Source of the DNA: Bacteroidales bacterium
Lineage (GTDB): Bacteria > Bacteroidota > Bacteroidia > Bacteroidales > Muribaculaceae
Direction: 5' to 3'
NCBI GenBank assembly: GCA_900770215.1
Contig: CAAGJW010000011.1
Span: 1 to 54,351 of the forward strand
Length of the DNA: 54,351 nucleotides
The notes below the pieces were generated by a model. The model ran no database searches, was not told the origin of the DNA, and saw only the letters and a list, made by a program, of their open reading frames with translations. The translations under genes and the position numbers were made by a program. Shown here in pieces: positions 35,823 to 46,497 of the stretch; within the stretch, counting starts at the first letter, position 1, and each line of letters begins with the position of its first letter.

Positions 35823-36098
35823 TTACTCGTTGATGATACCCAGAATGTCGCTCTGCCGCATCATGAGCAGCTTCTTGCCATCGACCTCAATCTCGGTACC
35901 GGCATACTTGCCATAGAGCACAGTATCGCCTTCCTTGACTACCATTTCTTCATCTTTAGTGCCATTGCCCACAGCTTTCACTGTACCTTTCAATGGCTTC
36001 TCTTTTGCACTGTCGGGGATAATGATACCACCTGCTGTAACTTCTTCGGCTTTAGCCGGTTCGATAAGAACACGGTCACTTAATGGTTTGATTGTCAT
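35823..36098 (-). CDS. groS: Co-chaperonin GroES
   Basis: The product has 91 residues: IKPLSDRVLIEPAKAEE at the start, the mobile loop TAGGIIIPDSAKEKP that contacts GroEL, and YGKYAGTEIEVDGKKLLMMRQSDILGII at the end. The ATG at 36098 is set by the family start; the open frame continues 57 codons upstream through palindrome-rich DNA with no homology. It caps the GroEL ring. No CIRCE element (TTAGCACTC-N9-GAGTGCTAA) was found upstream; other palindromes occupy that place. Confidence 0.98.
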   Translation of the reverse strand: MTIKPLSDRVLIEPAKAEEVTAGGIIIPDSAKEKPLKGTVKAVGNGTKDEEMVVKEGDTVLYGKYAGTEIEVDGKKLLMMRQSDILGIINE

Positions 36099-36133
36099 AA
36101 TTAGAAATGTTTTTATAATTTTGTTTTTTTGTT

Positions 36134-36251
36134 TTGTCATTGACAAGCGAACTTGTGTTGCCAAATTCACAAGTATTTCTGCACAAAATGTGCCAACGCG
36201 CCACTGGCCAGCTGTCACGGCCATTTTGTCAGCCCTGCCGACTGACAAAAT
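36134..36251. promoter_or_regulatory. Palindrome cluster between groS and lon
   Basis: Four perfect palindromes lie in 118 bases: TTGTCA-T-TGACAA (36134-36146), ACTTGTG-N10-CACAAGT (36151-36174), GCACA-AAA-TGTGC (36181-36193) and ATTTTGTCAG-N9-CTGACAAAAT (36223-36251). The first and last share TTGTCA/TGACAA. On the minus strand a possible groS promoter (TTG, 18 bp, TACTTGTG at 36175-36168) overlaps the right arm of the second palindrome, which is how an operator would sit. Role as heat-shock control sites is inferred. Confidence 0.5.
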
Positions 36252-36304
36252 TTCCAAGGGCCGCAGCAAGCAACTTGCAGCCTCGAGGAGCCGCTGTGAT
36301 TTTC

Positions 36305-36336
36305 TTTGAAATATTGATTTAAAATGAGTAATTTTG
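36305..36336 (+). promoter_or_regulatory. Promoter of lon
   Basis: TTTG at 36305-36308, then exactly 20 bp, then TAATTTTG at 36329-36336: a full match to the Bacteroidetes consensus, 28 bases before the ATG. Confidence 0.75.
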
Positions 36337-36364
36337 TAGCCCTAAAAATGGAATCAAACAAAAA

Positions 36365-38827
<2,463 letters not shown>

Positions 38828-38856
38828 CCTGCGCCATGGGGCATCTCCCCCATCGC

Positions 38857-38901
38857 AAGCACAAGAGGACCTGCACAAAACGTGTGGGTTCTCTTGTGCT
38901 T
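38857..38901. terminator. Convergent terminator hairpin of lon and ridA
   Basis: AAGCACAAGAG at 38857-38867 pairs perfectly with CTCTTGTGCTT at 38891-38901, with three further inner pairs. It lies between the two convergent stops; a T-run is weak. Confidence 0.7.
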
Positions 38902-38922
38902 ATAGGGATATGTGTGTGTATT

Positions 38923-39309
38923 CTACTCGTCGTGGTCGATTACTGCCACCACATCGAGGCTCACGAGGGCCTGGCGGGGCAGCTCCTGCACGGCAAACGA
39001 CGTACGGGCCGGGTAAGGTGCAGTAAACTCACGGGCATAGATCTCGTTCACCTCGCTGAACTGGAACATCTCGTTGAGCAGCACCGTGGTCTTGACCACA
39101 TCGTCGAGCGTGGCTCCGGCATCGGCAAGAATGCGGCGCACGTTCTCGATGACCTGCAACGTCTGTGCCTGCAAGCCGCGGGGCATCTCGCCCGTCTCGG
39201 GATTGACGGGCAACTGACCGGAAACAAACACAAAATTACCCACCTTGATGGCATTGCTGTAGGCCCCTATCTCGGCCGGGGCATTGTTGGCTATTACTTT
39301 TTGTTTCAT
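38923..39309 (-). CDS. ridA: RidA family enamine/imine deaminase
   Basis: The product has 128 residues of the YjgF/YER057c/UK114 family: APAEIGAYSNAIKVGNFVFVSGQLPVNPETGEM at the start and the catalytic arginine in YPARTSFAVQELPR. It hydrolyses reactive enamines and imines formed by PLP enzymes such as threonine dehydratase. The ATG at 39309 follows the YihY stop by one base, so it is translated as the last gene of the AAA-CYTH, YihY, ridA operon. Confidence 0.95.
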   Translation of the reverse strand: MKQKVIANNAPAEIGAYSNAIKVGNFVFVSGQLPVNPETGEMPRGLQAQTLQVIENVRRILADAGATLDDVVKTTVLLNEMFQFSEVNEIYAREFTAPYPARTSFAVQELPRQALVSLDVVAVIDHDE

Positions 39310-39310
39310 A

Positions 39311-40342
39311 TTATGAATTGTTTTTATTGTCGTGATACTTGTCGCGCAACGAGTCGATGATGCGCTCGCTGGCTTGCCCCATGCGGTCGAGGTACTCCTG
39401 CTGCATCGCGTCGAGGCCGTCGCTGTCGCGATGGTCGCCGTTGTGCTGCAAGGCGTAGGTGAGCACGCAGCCGGCAAGCACAATGAGCCACGAGAGCTGA
39501 AGCCACACCAGCAGCAGGAGCACAAAGGCAAAGCTGCCATAGATGGCGTTGTAGTTGGACACATAAATCTGGCCCGAGACAAAGAGCCACTCCACCAAGT
39601 AGAACACCGTGCCCGAGACCAAGCCCGAGGCGAGGGCACACTTGAACGACACCTGGGTGTTGGGGATGAGTTTGAATGCCACAACAAAGGCTATCCACTC
39701 AAGCACAATGGGGGTGAAGTCGAGCAGCCGGTGCACAAGGGGCGAGATGAGCGACGACGCACTCAAGGCATTGCTTAACGTCGAGGAAAGTACAATCTGA
39801 ATGCCAGCCGAACACACGAGCGTGACTGGAATGATGACGAGAAAGGCCGTGTAATCGACCACCTTGCGGGCCAAAGCCCTGTCGCGAGGCACGCCCCATA
39901 TCCTATTGAAAGCGCTTTCCACGTTGCCCATGAGCGAGATGAGCGTCCACAGCATGAACACGATGCCTATGCCCACAAAGAGGCCTTGAGAGGCATGCAA
40001 GAGGTAGCTGTCGACAAATTGTGAAGCCTCGTGCAGCGCCCTGCGCTGAGCAGGGAAATAGCGCATGAGCTCACTCTGCATGAGATTTTGAAAGCCAAAG
40101 CCGCGCCCTATGGCAAAAAGCATGGCCAGTGCCGGCACGGCAGCCAGCACGGTGCGATAGGTGAGGTTGCAGGCCGTGTCTTGCAAGCGCTTGTCGAGAA
40201 ACTTGCTCACCATCAGGTTGACGGTCATCAATGCCCTCACCCACCACTTGCCGCTCGTGTCGTGCCGCACCTCGCCCGTGCAATAGCGGTAGAGCGAGCG
40301 GGCGCAGCTTGACAAGTGTGATATGTGGGCACGCAACGACAT
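39311..40342 (-). CDS. YihY/virulence factor BrkB family membrane protein
   Basis: The product has 343 residues, with six or so membrane helices. ALMTVNLMVSKFLDKRLQDTACNLTYRTVLAAVPALAMLFAIGRGFGF is the conserved N-terminal YihY (PF03631) region, and NLMGNVESAFNRIWGVPRDRALARKVVDY and YVSNYNAIYGSFAFVLLLLVWLQLSWLIVLAG are the later landmarks. The family was once named RNase BN but that activity belongs to another protein; its function is unknown. The start at 40342 gives a normal length. A hydrophilic tail of about 45 residues follows the last helix. Confidence 0.88.
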   Translation of the reverse strand: MSLRAHISHLSSCARSLYRYCTGEVRHDTSGKWWVRALMTVNLMVSKFLDKRLQDTACNLTYRTVLAAVPALAMLFAIGRGFGFQNLMQSELMRYFPAQRRALHEASQFVDSYLLHASQGLFVGIGIVFMLWTLISLMGNVESAFNRIWGVPRDRALARKVVDYTAFLVIIPVTLVCSAGIQIVLSSTLSNALSASSLISPLVHRLLDFTPIVLEWIAFVVAFKLIPNTQVSFKCALASGLVSGTVFYLVEWLFVSGQIYVSNYNAIYGSFAFVLLLLVWLQLSWLIVLAGCVLTYALQHNGDHRDSDGLDAMQQEYLDRMGQASERIIDSLRDKYHDNKNNS

Positions 40343-40380
40343 GGCAGCTACACAATTTAAATCGATTGCAAGGTGTGCAG

Positions 40381-41484
40381 CTACACTGGCTTTTTGAGCG
40401 CCATGTTGTAGTTGTAGTAGTCCTTGTTGCCCGTGATGTCTTTCACCACATGGATAAATGGCGGGAACTTGTCCTCGGGCAGGCTGGGCACACCCTTGCA
40501 CTCCAGAATCATGAGGCCCCGGCACGGCTCCTTGTAGGTGTCGAGCTCAAACGACTGTCCCTTCCACACAAAACTCTTGCGGTTTTTGCGTATTGTGGTG
40601 CGATAGGGATCGGCCTGCTTCATGAGCGAGCGGTAGAGGTTGTTGCTTATGGGGCGCTCGGTCTCGATTTGCTCGGTGGCCGAGATGCGGGTGCGGGTGT
40701 GGTGAATGATCACGGTCTTGCCATTCCAGGTGCGACGGCGCAGACGCACTTCCACGCCAGGGTCGGCCGAGAGGTAGGTCTGGGTGATTTCGCTCTCGAT
40801 GCAATCAGGTATCTCGCCAGTGAGCTCGACAAGATACTTGCCCTCGTTCTCGATGGGCTGTGGCAGGCCGAGCACAGCACTTATCTCGTAGATGACTCGT
40901 TGTATCTTCTTGTTGAAGTCGTCGTGATTGTTGATGATGCGGTGGTGAGGGTGCCCCGACCATGCGTTGATGACCTTCTTGTCGAGATCGCGTGCAATGG
41001 CAAGGCCCTGAGCATCGGGTTTCTCGAGGCGCTGCGCATTGGTGCTCAAGGTGTAGTACTGCTCGGCACCGTCGGCAGCCGAGACCAGGTGAAACACAGC
41101 ATCGTAGCGCGAGCGCAACTCGCTCGTGCTCGTGCCCACGGCCTTGGTGATGCTGTCCCACATCTCGGGCGACATGTAGGCCGATATGTCCATCGTGCCA
41201 CGGTCGCACACGATGATTACTGGCTCCTTGCAAGTCTGGGCCATGCGGTAGAACTTGTTCTCAAGCCCTATTTGCTCCTCAAGAGTGGCTTTCTCGCCCT
41301 CATAGAAGAAGTCTTTGTTCTTGGTGAGATAGTCCATGCCCGCCTGTGTAAACATGGTGGGCACCTCGGGTATTGTGAAAACCTTGAAGCCAAGGCTTGA
41401 GAAATGCTCGATGATCTTGACAAGCGCAGTAGTCTTGCCGGCGCAAGGGCCGCCGGTGAGCACTATTTTCTTAATCTCAGTCAT
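40381..41484 (-). CDS. AAA-CYTH two-domain protein, TTD14-like
   Basis: The product has 367 residues. The N-terminal P-loop NTPase carries GGPCAGKTT at 11-19 and IIVCDRGTMDISAYM in the middle (AAA_28 type). From about residue 205 a CYTH-like triphosphate tunnel domain follows (KYLVELTGEIPD, VEVRLRRRTWNG, ELDTYKEPCRGLMILECKG). The same order of domains is found in the animal protein TTD14, reported to bind GTP and phosphoinositides. The substrate of the bacterial form is unknown. It heads an operon with the YihY and RidA genes (gaps of 38 and 1 bases). Confidence 0.82.
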   Translation of the reverse strand: MTEIKKIVLTGGPCAGKTTALVKIIEHFSSLGFKVFTIPEVPTMFTQAGMDYLTKNKDFFYEGEKATLEEQIGLENKFYRMAQTCKEPVIIVCDRGTMDISAYMSPEMWDSITKAVGTSTSELRSRYDAVFHLVSAADGAEQYYTLSTNAQRLEKPDAQGLAIARDLDKKVINAWSGHPHHRIINNHDDFNKKIQRVIYEISAVLGLPQPIENEGKYLVELTGEIPDCIESEITQTYLSADPGVEVRLRRRTWNGKTVIIHHTRTRISATEQIETERPISNNLYRSLMKQADPYRTTIRKNRKSFVWKGQSFELDTYKEPCRGLMILECKGVPSLPEDKFPPFIHVVKDITGNKDYYNYNMALKKPV

Positions 41485-41583
41485 AAAAACACATTATCAA
41501 TAATTAATGTACAAAGATAAATAAAAAAAGAGACTTTTCACACTGTTTCTTTGGGTGTGTGGTGATGATGTCGTCAAAAAAAT

Positions 41584-41748
41584 TTTGACTCGATACACAA
41601 GATTGAGCCCGCACTTGCCCCGCTCGAGGGCGGCTACCTGCTCTACCTGCCCACCTGCATGTTCCAGTTGTTCAGAGTGGGTGGAAACTTGAAATCGCCC
41701 TCGGCCATCTACATGCATAACGGGCGTGTGGCCGCCGTGAAGTGGTAG
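41584..41748 (+). pseudogene. Probable 3' remnant of a lost gene, family not recognised
   Basis: Bases 41584-41748 are open for 54 codons and end in TAG. The translation contains PALAPLEGGYLLYLPTCMF and later SPSAIYMHNGRVAAVKW. Codon usage and GC are like those of the resident genes, unlike the AT-rich DNA on both sides, and the end has the look of a final beta-hairpin. There is no start codon with a ribosome site, and a stop (41566-41568) lies just upstream in frame. I read it as the tail of a deleted gene; I cannot name the family. Confidence 0.4.
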
Positions 41749-41775
41749 CTCTGCAACCTCCAACCTGACACAATA

Positions 41776-41821
41776 GCGAGGGGCTGTGCCGCAACATCTC
41801 AGTTGCGGCACAGCCCCTCGC
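41776..41821. terminator. Perfect 20-bp GC-rich hairpin
   Basis: Bases 41776-41795 and 41802-41821 are exact complements with a 6-nt loop (ATCTCA). It follows the gene remnant by 28 bases, so it may be the terminator of the lost gene; no T-run follows on either strand. Confidence 0.55.
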
Positions 41822-41935
41822 CTCGTAGGCTCAGCCCGCAAATACCATGATGTAGATGTGCGATAAATTGAAAAAGGCTTTTGAGTAATATGACAAAACA
41901 TACTGAGACGTGCAGCTCCCTATCGGGTCCACGTT

Positions 41936-44056
41936 CTACAGTCCACTCTTCATAATTGCAGAATTTATGCTCTTGCCAGTATCCGCATCGGTGTAAGCAT
42001 GTTTCTTGTTGCCGAAGTCCAAGGATATTGACGCTTTCAGGTAATAGTATTTGCCTTTAAGATTGTCGATGCGGTACCGGTGCTTGCTGTAGTCTTGAGT
42101 GAGCAAAGAACTGTGGGAACGGTAATCGGTGAATGGATTCTGACAGCCAGCCTGCACGGCAAGACCCTTATATTTGTAAGAAACCGTAAGACCGTAGAGT
42201 GCAGTGCATGACCAATGTTCAAGGGTTGCGTATACCCCATGCCGATATGTAGTGTAATACATGCCTACATTCAGAGCGTTTATTGCATACGCAACCGATG
42301 ACTTGATGTACCATTCGGTATCGGTCAAACCATTTCTCCCGGTCACCTGATAGTGCTCGGCTCCAAATCGAGTCTTCAGCAGGAAACCGTTTTTCGCATA
42401 GCTCACTCCTATTTCTGGGTTGGTGTAGTAGTAGTGTCCCTCCGAGAGCAGCGAATGTAGAAAATAGCCGTTATCGTAGTCGACAAACTCAGCGTTATTC
42501 TTCCAACTTATAAACATATCATACATAGCGTAGAACGACCAGTTATTAATATCACAATTGATATTCAATGAGTTTGACACTATTGTTGTAGGCTTCAGAT
42601 TTGGATTGCCACGTCTTTTCTGTATAGTGTCGATGTCCTGCTCTATGTCGTTGTACATCGTCATTGTAGGGAAACTATTGGTTAAGCTACCACGATACTG
42701 GACGTAAAAACTCGGTGTAAAAGAGTATTTAACCGTAGCAGCGATTCTTGGGCTATAACGGCTTTTGTGCTTCTCACCCCTTATCTTATAAAACAATTGG
42801 CTGATGCCACCGTCGAGAGATGTTAACATCTTAGCCCATCGCTTAGAAACTCCAGCTTCCAGCAAAGTTTCAGAATAGGTTAAGCCTCCATTCACACTAG
42901 CATGGTTGAGAAGGTAACCGGTGCGTGAGCGCTCTGTGAAGTTATACAAAGCTCCTGTCAATGTCCAGCCCTTACTCATAGACTTTGTATAATTGCTTCC
43001 GAGGACCAATCTATAGTAATGCTCTTTCGTGTAATTGCTGTTTTCGAAGGATCCTTCCTTGAGCAGGTAATTAAATCTGTTGTTGGAATAGTCCAACGAG
43101 CCCCTAAAACTTAGACGCTGTCTCTTAGCTAAGCGGGACCTGCTACTGAAGGAAAGATATGGCGAACATGACGACTCGCTGCTGCCTTCCAATGATGTAA
43201 TCGCCCTTTCAAACGCTCCTTTAAAATTTGTCTGGTAGTCAGTCCTTGTTTCCGGCTTACGAAACAGATAACCTAACCTCACATTTACTGTCGTAGAATC
43301 GCCATAATAATGGAAATTATAGAACAAATTTCTGTTTCTTCTCTTTTGACTTGAGGCGCGAGATTCAAGATTCTTGTCAAGTTTATCTCGATTGGGAAAT
43401 ACAAAATGCTCTGTCTGTGTAACGGGAGAATCCAGGTCATGAGAATAGGTCTCGGCACAGGCCACACTATGCTCTACTCTCTGCCTGAAAAATCTTGCCA
43501 CTCCGTTATAATCCCCATAATTTTTATTCAATCCATGCATCCCAGCGACCATGATGTTACCGCCACGGTCTTTTCGTTTGGTCGTAATTTTAACAATGCA
43601 GTCGTACTGTGCATATTCTCCCGTGGGCATGGCGTCATACTCCACTTTCATGATGTCGCCAGGAGACAGTTGCTTGACATCATGTGCGTTTGTAACAATA
43701 TGATTATCGATAAAAAATGTCACCGCCTTTCCTTTTACAGTTGTCTCATTGGTTATGGCATCAATGTCCAACTGTGGTATTGCCATGTTTCTAAGCAAGT
43801 CATATCCGTCGACCGACACTTTCTTCTGCAACGGTGTCGGGATATAGACGTCCTGGTCCATTTTATGAATTTTTCGACGAGATTTAACAACAACCTCATT
43901 GAGTTCCACCTTCCTGCTTACAGAATCGGTTCCTATAGTATCTTGTTTACAAGTAATTTCCTGCACATGTGCTTGCATAGCACATATACCAGTAGGTATC
44001 GTTGCAAACAGCAACACAAACCTAAGTATTCTGTGAGAATGAAGGATTTTCAACAT
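41936..44056 (-). CDS. TonB-dependent-receptor-like outer-membrane barrel protein
   Basis: The product has 706 residues. A signal peptide is present (RILRFVLLFATIPTGICAMQA). A plug-like domain follows directly (VELNEVVVKSRRKIHK, GYDLLRNMAIPQLDIDA, LSPGDIMKVEYDAMPTGEYAQYDCIVKITTKR), then a large barrel of about 500 residues rich in aromatic strands (PF14905-type). The N-terminal CarboxypepD_reg domain common in relatives is absent. No SusD partner, sigma or anti-sigma gene is adjacent. The gene is clearly AT-richer than its neighbours and lies between a gene remnant and a tRNA, which suggests acquisition. The substrate is unknown. Confidence 0.8.
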   Translation of the reverse strand: MLKILHSHRILRFVLLFATIPTGICAMQAHVQEITCKQDTIGTDSVSRKVELNEVVVKSRRKIHKMDQDVYIPTPLQKKVSVDGYDLLRNMAIPQLDIDAITNETTVKGKAVTFFIDNHIVTNAHDVKQLSPGDIMKVEYDAMPTGEYAQYDCIVKITTKRKDRGGNIMVAGMHGLNKNYGDYNGVARFFRQRVEHSVACAETYSHDLDSPVTQTEHFVFPNRDKLDKNLESRASSQKRRNRNLFYNFHYYGDSTTVNVRLGYLFRKPETRTDYQTNFKGAFERAITSLEGSSESSCSPYLSFSSRSRLAKRQRLSFRGSLDYSNNRFNYLLKEGSFENSNYTKEHYYRLVLGSNYTKSMSKGWTLTGALYNFTERSRTGYLLNHASVNGGLTYSETLLEAGVSKRWAKMLTSLDGGISQLFYKIRGEKHKSRYSPRIAATVKYSFTPSFYVQYRGSLTNSFPTMTMYNDIEQDIDTIQKRRGNPNLKPTTIVSNSLNINCDINNWSFYAMYDMFISWKNNAEFVDYDNGYFLHSLLSEGHYYYTNPEIGVSYAKNGFLLKTRFGAEHYQVTGRNGLTDTEWYIKSSVAYAINALNVGMYYTTYRHGVYATLEHWSCTALYGLTVSYKYKGLAVQAGCQNPFTDYRSHSSLLTQDYSKHRYRIDNLKGKYYYLKASISLDFGNKKHAYTDADTGKSINSAIMKSGL

Positions 44057-44198
44057 CTGTGTTTACTGAAATATTGTACTATATTTACATGAACGACACA
44101 AATTTAATGAGTTTATATAATATATACAATCCCGTACCCACTATTTTTACGCTGAGCCATTTTTTCCGGAGGGTCCGATATATACCTGCCACCCCGAC

Positions 44199-44228
44199 AA
44201 AAAAAAGGAACGGCCTATGAGCCATTCC
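44199..44228 (-). terminator. Terminator of the tRNA-Ser gene
   Basis: On the minus strand GGAATGGC and GCCGTTCC form an 8-bp stem with one G-U pair and are followed directly by seven T. It lies 14 bases after the tRNA end. Confidence 0.85.
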
Positions 44229-44242
44229 CTGTAACCTTGTTG

Positions 44243-44328
44243 CGGAAAGTGAGGGATTCGAACCCCCGGACCCACGAAGGGTCAACGGTTTTCGAGACCG
44301 CCCCGATCGACCACTCCGGCAACTTTCC
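44243..44328 (-). tRNA. tRNA-Ser(CGA)
   Basis: Read on the minus strand, the acceptor arms GGAAAGT and ACTTTCC pair fully, the anticodon loop is CTCGAAA with anticodon CGA, the long variable arm GACCC-TTCG-TGGGTC is typical of serine tRNAs, and the T-loop is GTTCGAATC. The discriminator base is G and CCA is not encoded. It decodes UCG. Confidence 0.97.
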
Positions 44329-44367
44329 TTGGTCAAGTGCAACCACGATATCTCGCGATTGCGGGTG

Positions 44368-44398
44368 CAAAATTAGCGATTTTTATCGGCAGTCACAA
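44368..44398 (-). promoter_or_regulatory. Promoter of tRNA-Ser
   Basis: On the minus strand TTG, 20 bp, TAATTTTG, a full -7 match, ending 39 bases before the tRNA 5' end. It makes the tRNA independent of the rpe transcript. Confidence 0.65.
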
Positions 44399-44418
44399 GT
44401 TTTTGGGTGAAAAAATTG

Positions 44419-45063
44419 CTACAAATCGTTTAAAAGCACAATAGCGCGTTGCGGGTCGGGAGATTTAAACAGATAATTGCCCGAAACGACCATGTCGGCG
44501 CCCGCCTGGGCGAGAGCCTTCCCGGTCTCGGCATTGACGCCGCCATCCACCTCGATCAAAGCGTGGGCATGCTTCTCGGCCATGAGCTGCTTGAGCTCGG
44601 CAATCTTGTCGAGCACCCCGGCTATGAACTTCTGACCGCCAAAACCCGGATTGACCGACATGAGCAACACGAGGTCGACACAGGCCACGATGTCGCGCAA
44701 CAAGGCCACCGGCGTGGCAGGGTTGAGAGCGACACCAGCCTTCATGCCAGCATCGTGGATGTGCTGCACCACCCTGTTGAGATGGGTGCAGGCCTCGTAG
44801 TGCACCGTCATGAGCTCGGCACCGCAATCACGCACCTGGTTGACAAACTTGTCGGGGTCGACAATCATGAGGTGTACATCGAGCGGCTTGGTGCTGAGCG
44901 CTTGTATGTGCTTGATGACGGGGAAACCAAACGAGATGTTGGGAACAAACACGCCATCCATGACGTCGAGATGCAACATGCTGGCCTTGCTGTCGTTGAT
45001 CATCTGGATATCACGTGCAAGGTTGCCGAAATCGGCCGATAGTACTGAAGGAGAGACTTTCAT
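44419..45063 (-). CDS. rpe: Ribulose-phosphate 3-epimerase
   Basis: The product has 214 residues of the TIM-barrel Rpe family: SPSVLSADFGNLARDI, MLHLDVMDGVFVPNISFG with metal ligands His and Asp, VHYEACTHLNRVVQHI, LMSVNPGFGGQKFI, and EVDGGVNAETG. It interconverts ribulose-5-phosphate and xylulose-5-phosphate in the pentose phosphate pathway. It is the last gene of a probable five-gene operon and starts 13 bases after dedA. Confidence 0.97.
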   Translation of the reverse strand: MKVSPSVLSADFGNLARDIQMINDSKASMLHLDVMDGVFVPNISFGFPVIKHIQALSTKPLDVHLMIVDPDKFVNQVRDCGAELMTVHYEACTHLNRVVQHIHDAGMKAGVALNPATPVALLRDIVACVDLVLLMSVNPGFGGQKFIAGVLDKIAELKQLMAEKHAHALIEVDGGVNAETGKALAQAGADMVVSGNYLFKSPDPQRAIVLLNDL

Positions 45064-45076
45064 GATGAGTAGTTAT

Positions 45077-45847
45077 TTAATTTTGAGATTCAGTGTTCGC
45101 TTCACTCGCTGCCTGCTGCTTGTGGCGTTTCTTCTTGTAGTGCCTCACCACCAGGTAGGCGACAATGAGAAGGATAAGGCCGTAGCCAGCAATCTTGAGG
45201 TACTCGTTGTAGTGCTCAAGGGCATCAAAGAGCTGTGCATCGTCGGGCACAACCAGATACAGCATGTAGCCCAAACCAGAGAGCACGGCATTCCACACGC
45301 TGGCACCCAGAATGGTATAGATGCTGAACTTGAGAAAGTTCATCTTCGACATGCCTGCCGGGATCGAGATGAGGTGTCTCACGGCAGGCAGAAGTCGGCC
45401 CAGGAAGATGGCGATGCTGCCCTTGCGCTGGAAATAGTCCTCGGCATGCTTGAGCTTGGCACTGTTGAGCATAAACATGTGCCCTATCTTGCTGTCGGCA
45501 AAAGCATAGATCAACGGGCGGCCTATGATCATCGAAAGCACATAGTTGACTATCGACCCCAGGTAGGCACCCGCAGTGGCAATGAGCATGACCATGAAAA
45601 TATCGAGCTGGCTGTGAGCCTGCAACGAGAAGTAGGCAGCCGGCGGCACCACCACCTCGCTGGGCAGAGGCACTATCGAGCTCTCGATAGCCATGAGCAG
45701 GCCAATGACGACATAGGTCATGTGCTGCTTGTACCACTCATAGAGATCCTGGGCACTGAAACTATAGTTGACTGCACAATAGGCAATGGCAGCAACTACG
45801 GCCACAAGCAAGACAATAGCAACAATGAGCTTATAATGTTTCTTCAT
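45077..45847 (-). CDS. DedA family membrane protein
   Basis: The product has 256 residues with several membrane helices: IGLLMAIESSIVPLPSEVVVPPAAYFS is the family's conserved re-entrant segment with the Glu-Pro-Pro pattern, and GRLLPAVRHLISIPAGMSKMNFLKF is the arginine motif of DedA/SNARE-associated proteins (PF09335). Members keep membrane potential and help recycle carrier lipids such as undecaprenyl phosphate. The C-terminus is a basic tail. The lipid role would suit a genome with several polysaccharide systems, but this is inference. Confidence 0.92.
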   Translation of the reverse strand: MKKHYKLIVAIVLLVAVVAAIAYCAVNYSFSAQDLYEWYKQHMTYVVIGLLMAIESSIVPLPSEVVVPPAAYFSLQAHSQLDIFMVMLIATAGAYLGSIVNYVLSMIIGRPLIYAFADSKIGHMFMLNSAKLKHAEDYFQRKGSIAIFLGRLLPAVRHLISIPAGMSKMNFLKFSIYTILGASVWNAVLSGLGYMLYLVVPDDAQLFDALEHYNEYLKIAGYGLILLIVAYLVVRHYKKKRHKQQAASEANTESQN

Positions 45848-45891
45848 AAAAAGTCATACTTAGATGCTGGCGCAAAAGTAATAAAAAAAGC

Positions 45892-46482
45892 TCAAAGCAC
45901 ATAGCCCAAACTGTCAAACATGTGCCCGTAGGCCTGCGCCTTCTTCTCGAGCGACAAGGGATAGGCCCTCGAGGTGGAAGGCATGCGATAGAACTGCAAG
46001 CTGTGCCCCTCGCAGCTGCATGCCACCGGCACGCCTATCTTGGGCACATCGACGCCCACCTTGCCGGCAATCACACTCGAGGCCTTCTCGCCGGTTGTGA
46101 CAATGGCCTGTATCGTGGGCTGCCGCTGCAGGAAGCTGGCCAGGTCGATGGTCTCTACAATCTCAAGATACTTGTCGCTGGCGTTATCCTTGAGCCGTCG
46201 CACGCGCGCAGCCGTGTCCCACATGCCTATGTGCTTCTCCTCGAGAAAGCGCTTGATGGCAGGGAGCCTGAACTGCTTGTTGCCGTCGTCCCAAAACTGG
46301 TTTTTATTGTTGTAGAATACAATTCCCATCACACGCCACATGTCGTTGATCTTGTTGGGGTAGAAAAACGGCATCGACCAGCGGTTGCTCTTAGGCGGGA
46401 AAGTGCCAAGCATGAGCACACGGGTATCGGGTGGCAAAAACGGTGGGAAAGGGTGCTCCTCAATCTTTATCTCTTCGCTCAT
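45892..46482 (-). CDS. Uracil-DNA glycosylase superfamily protein
   Basis: The product has 196 residues of the UDG-like superfamily (PF03167). VLMLGTFPPKSNRWSMPFFYPN replaces the usual GxxPG catalytic loop, HIGMWDTAARVRR lies in the middle, AIVTTGEKAS forms the central strand, and MPSTSRAY corresponds to the DNA-intercalating loop. It is close to a subgroup common in Bacteroidetes whose activity is not well defined; it may remove uracil or mismatched bases. It lies 15 bases after the TSCPD gene. Confidence 0.75.
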   Translation of the reverse strand: MSEEIKIEEHPFPPFLPPDTRVLMLGTFPPKSNRWSMPFFYPNKINDMWRVMGIVFYNNKNQFWDDGNKQFRLPAIKRFLEEKHIGMWDTAARVRRLKDNASDKYLEIVETIDLASFLQRQPTIQAIVTTGEKASSVIAGKVGVDVPKIGVPVACSCEGHSLQFYRMPSTSRAYPLSLEKKAQAYGHMFDSLGYVL

Positions 46483-46497
46483 AGAGAAACAGTGTTA

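Larger units (their letters stand above)
41485..41935. other. Intergenic region holding a gene remnant and a long hairpin
   Basis: No intact gene is present in these 451 bases. They consist of an AT-rich upstream part next to the AAA-CYTH start, the 41584-41748 remnant, the 41776-41821 hairpin, and about 110 bases before the end of the barrel gene in which nothing is recognised. Confidence 0.6.

Noticed and set aside
36099..36200. CIRCE/HrcA operator upstream of groS
   Set aside because: Neither TTAGCACTC nor GAGTGCTAA occurs; the palindromes there have other sequences.
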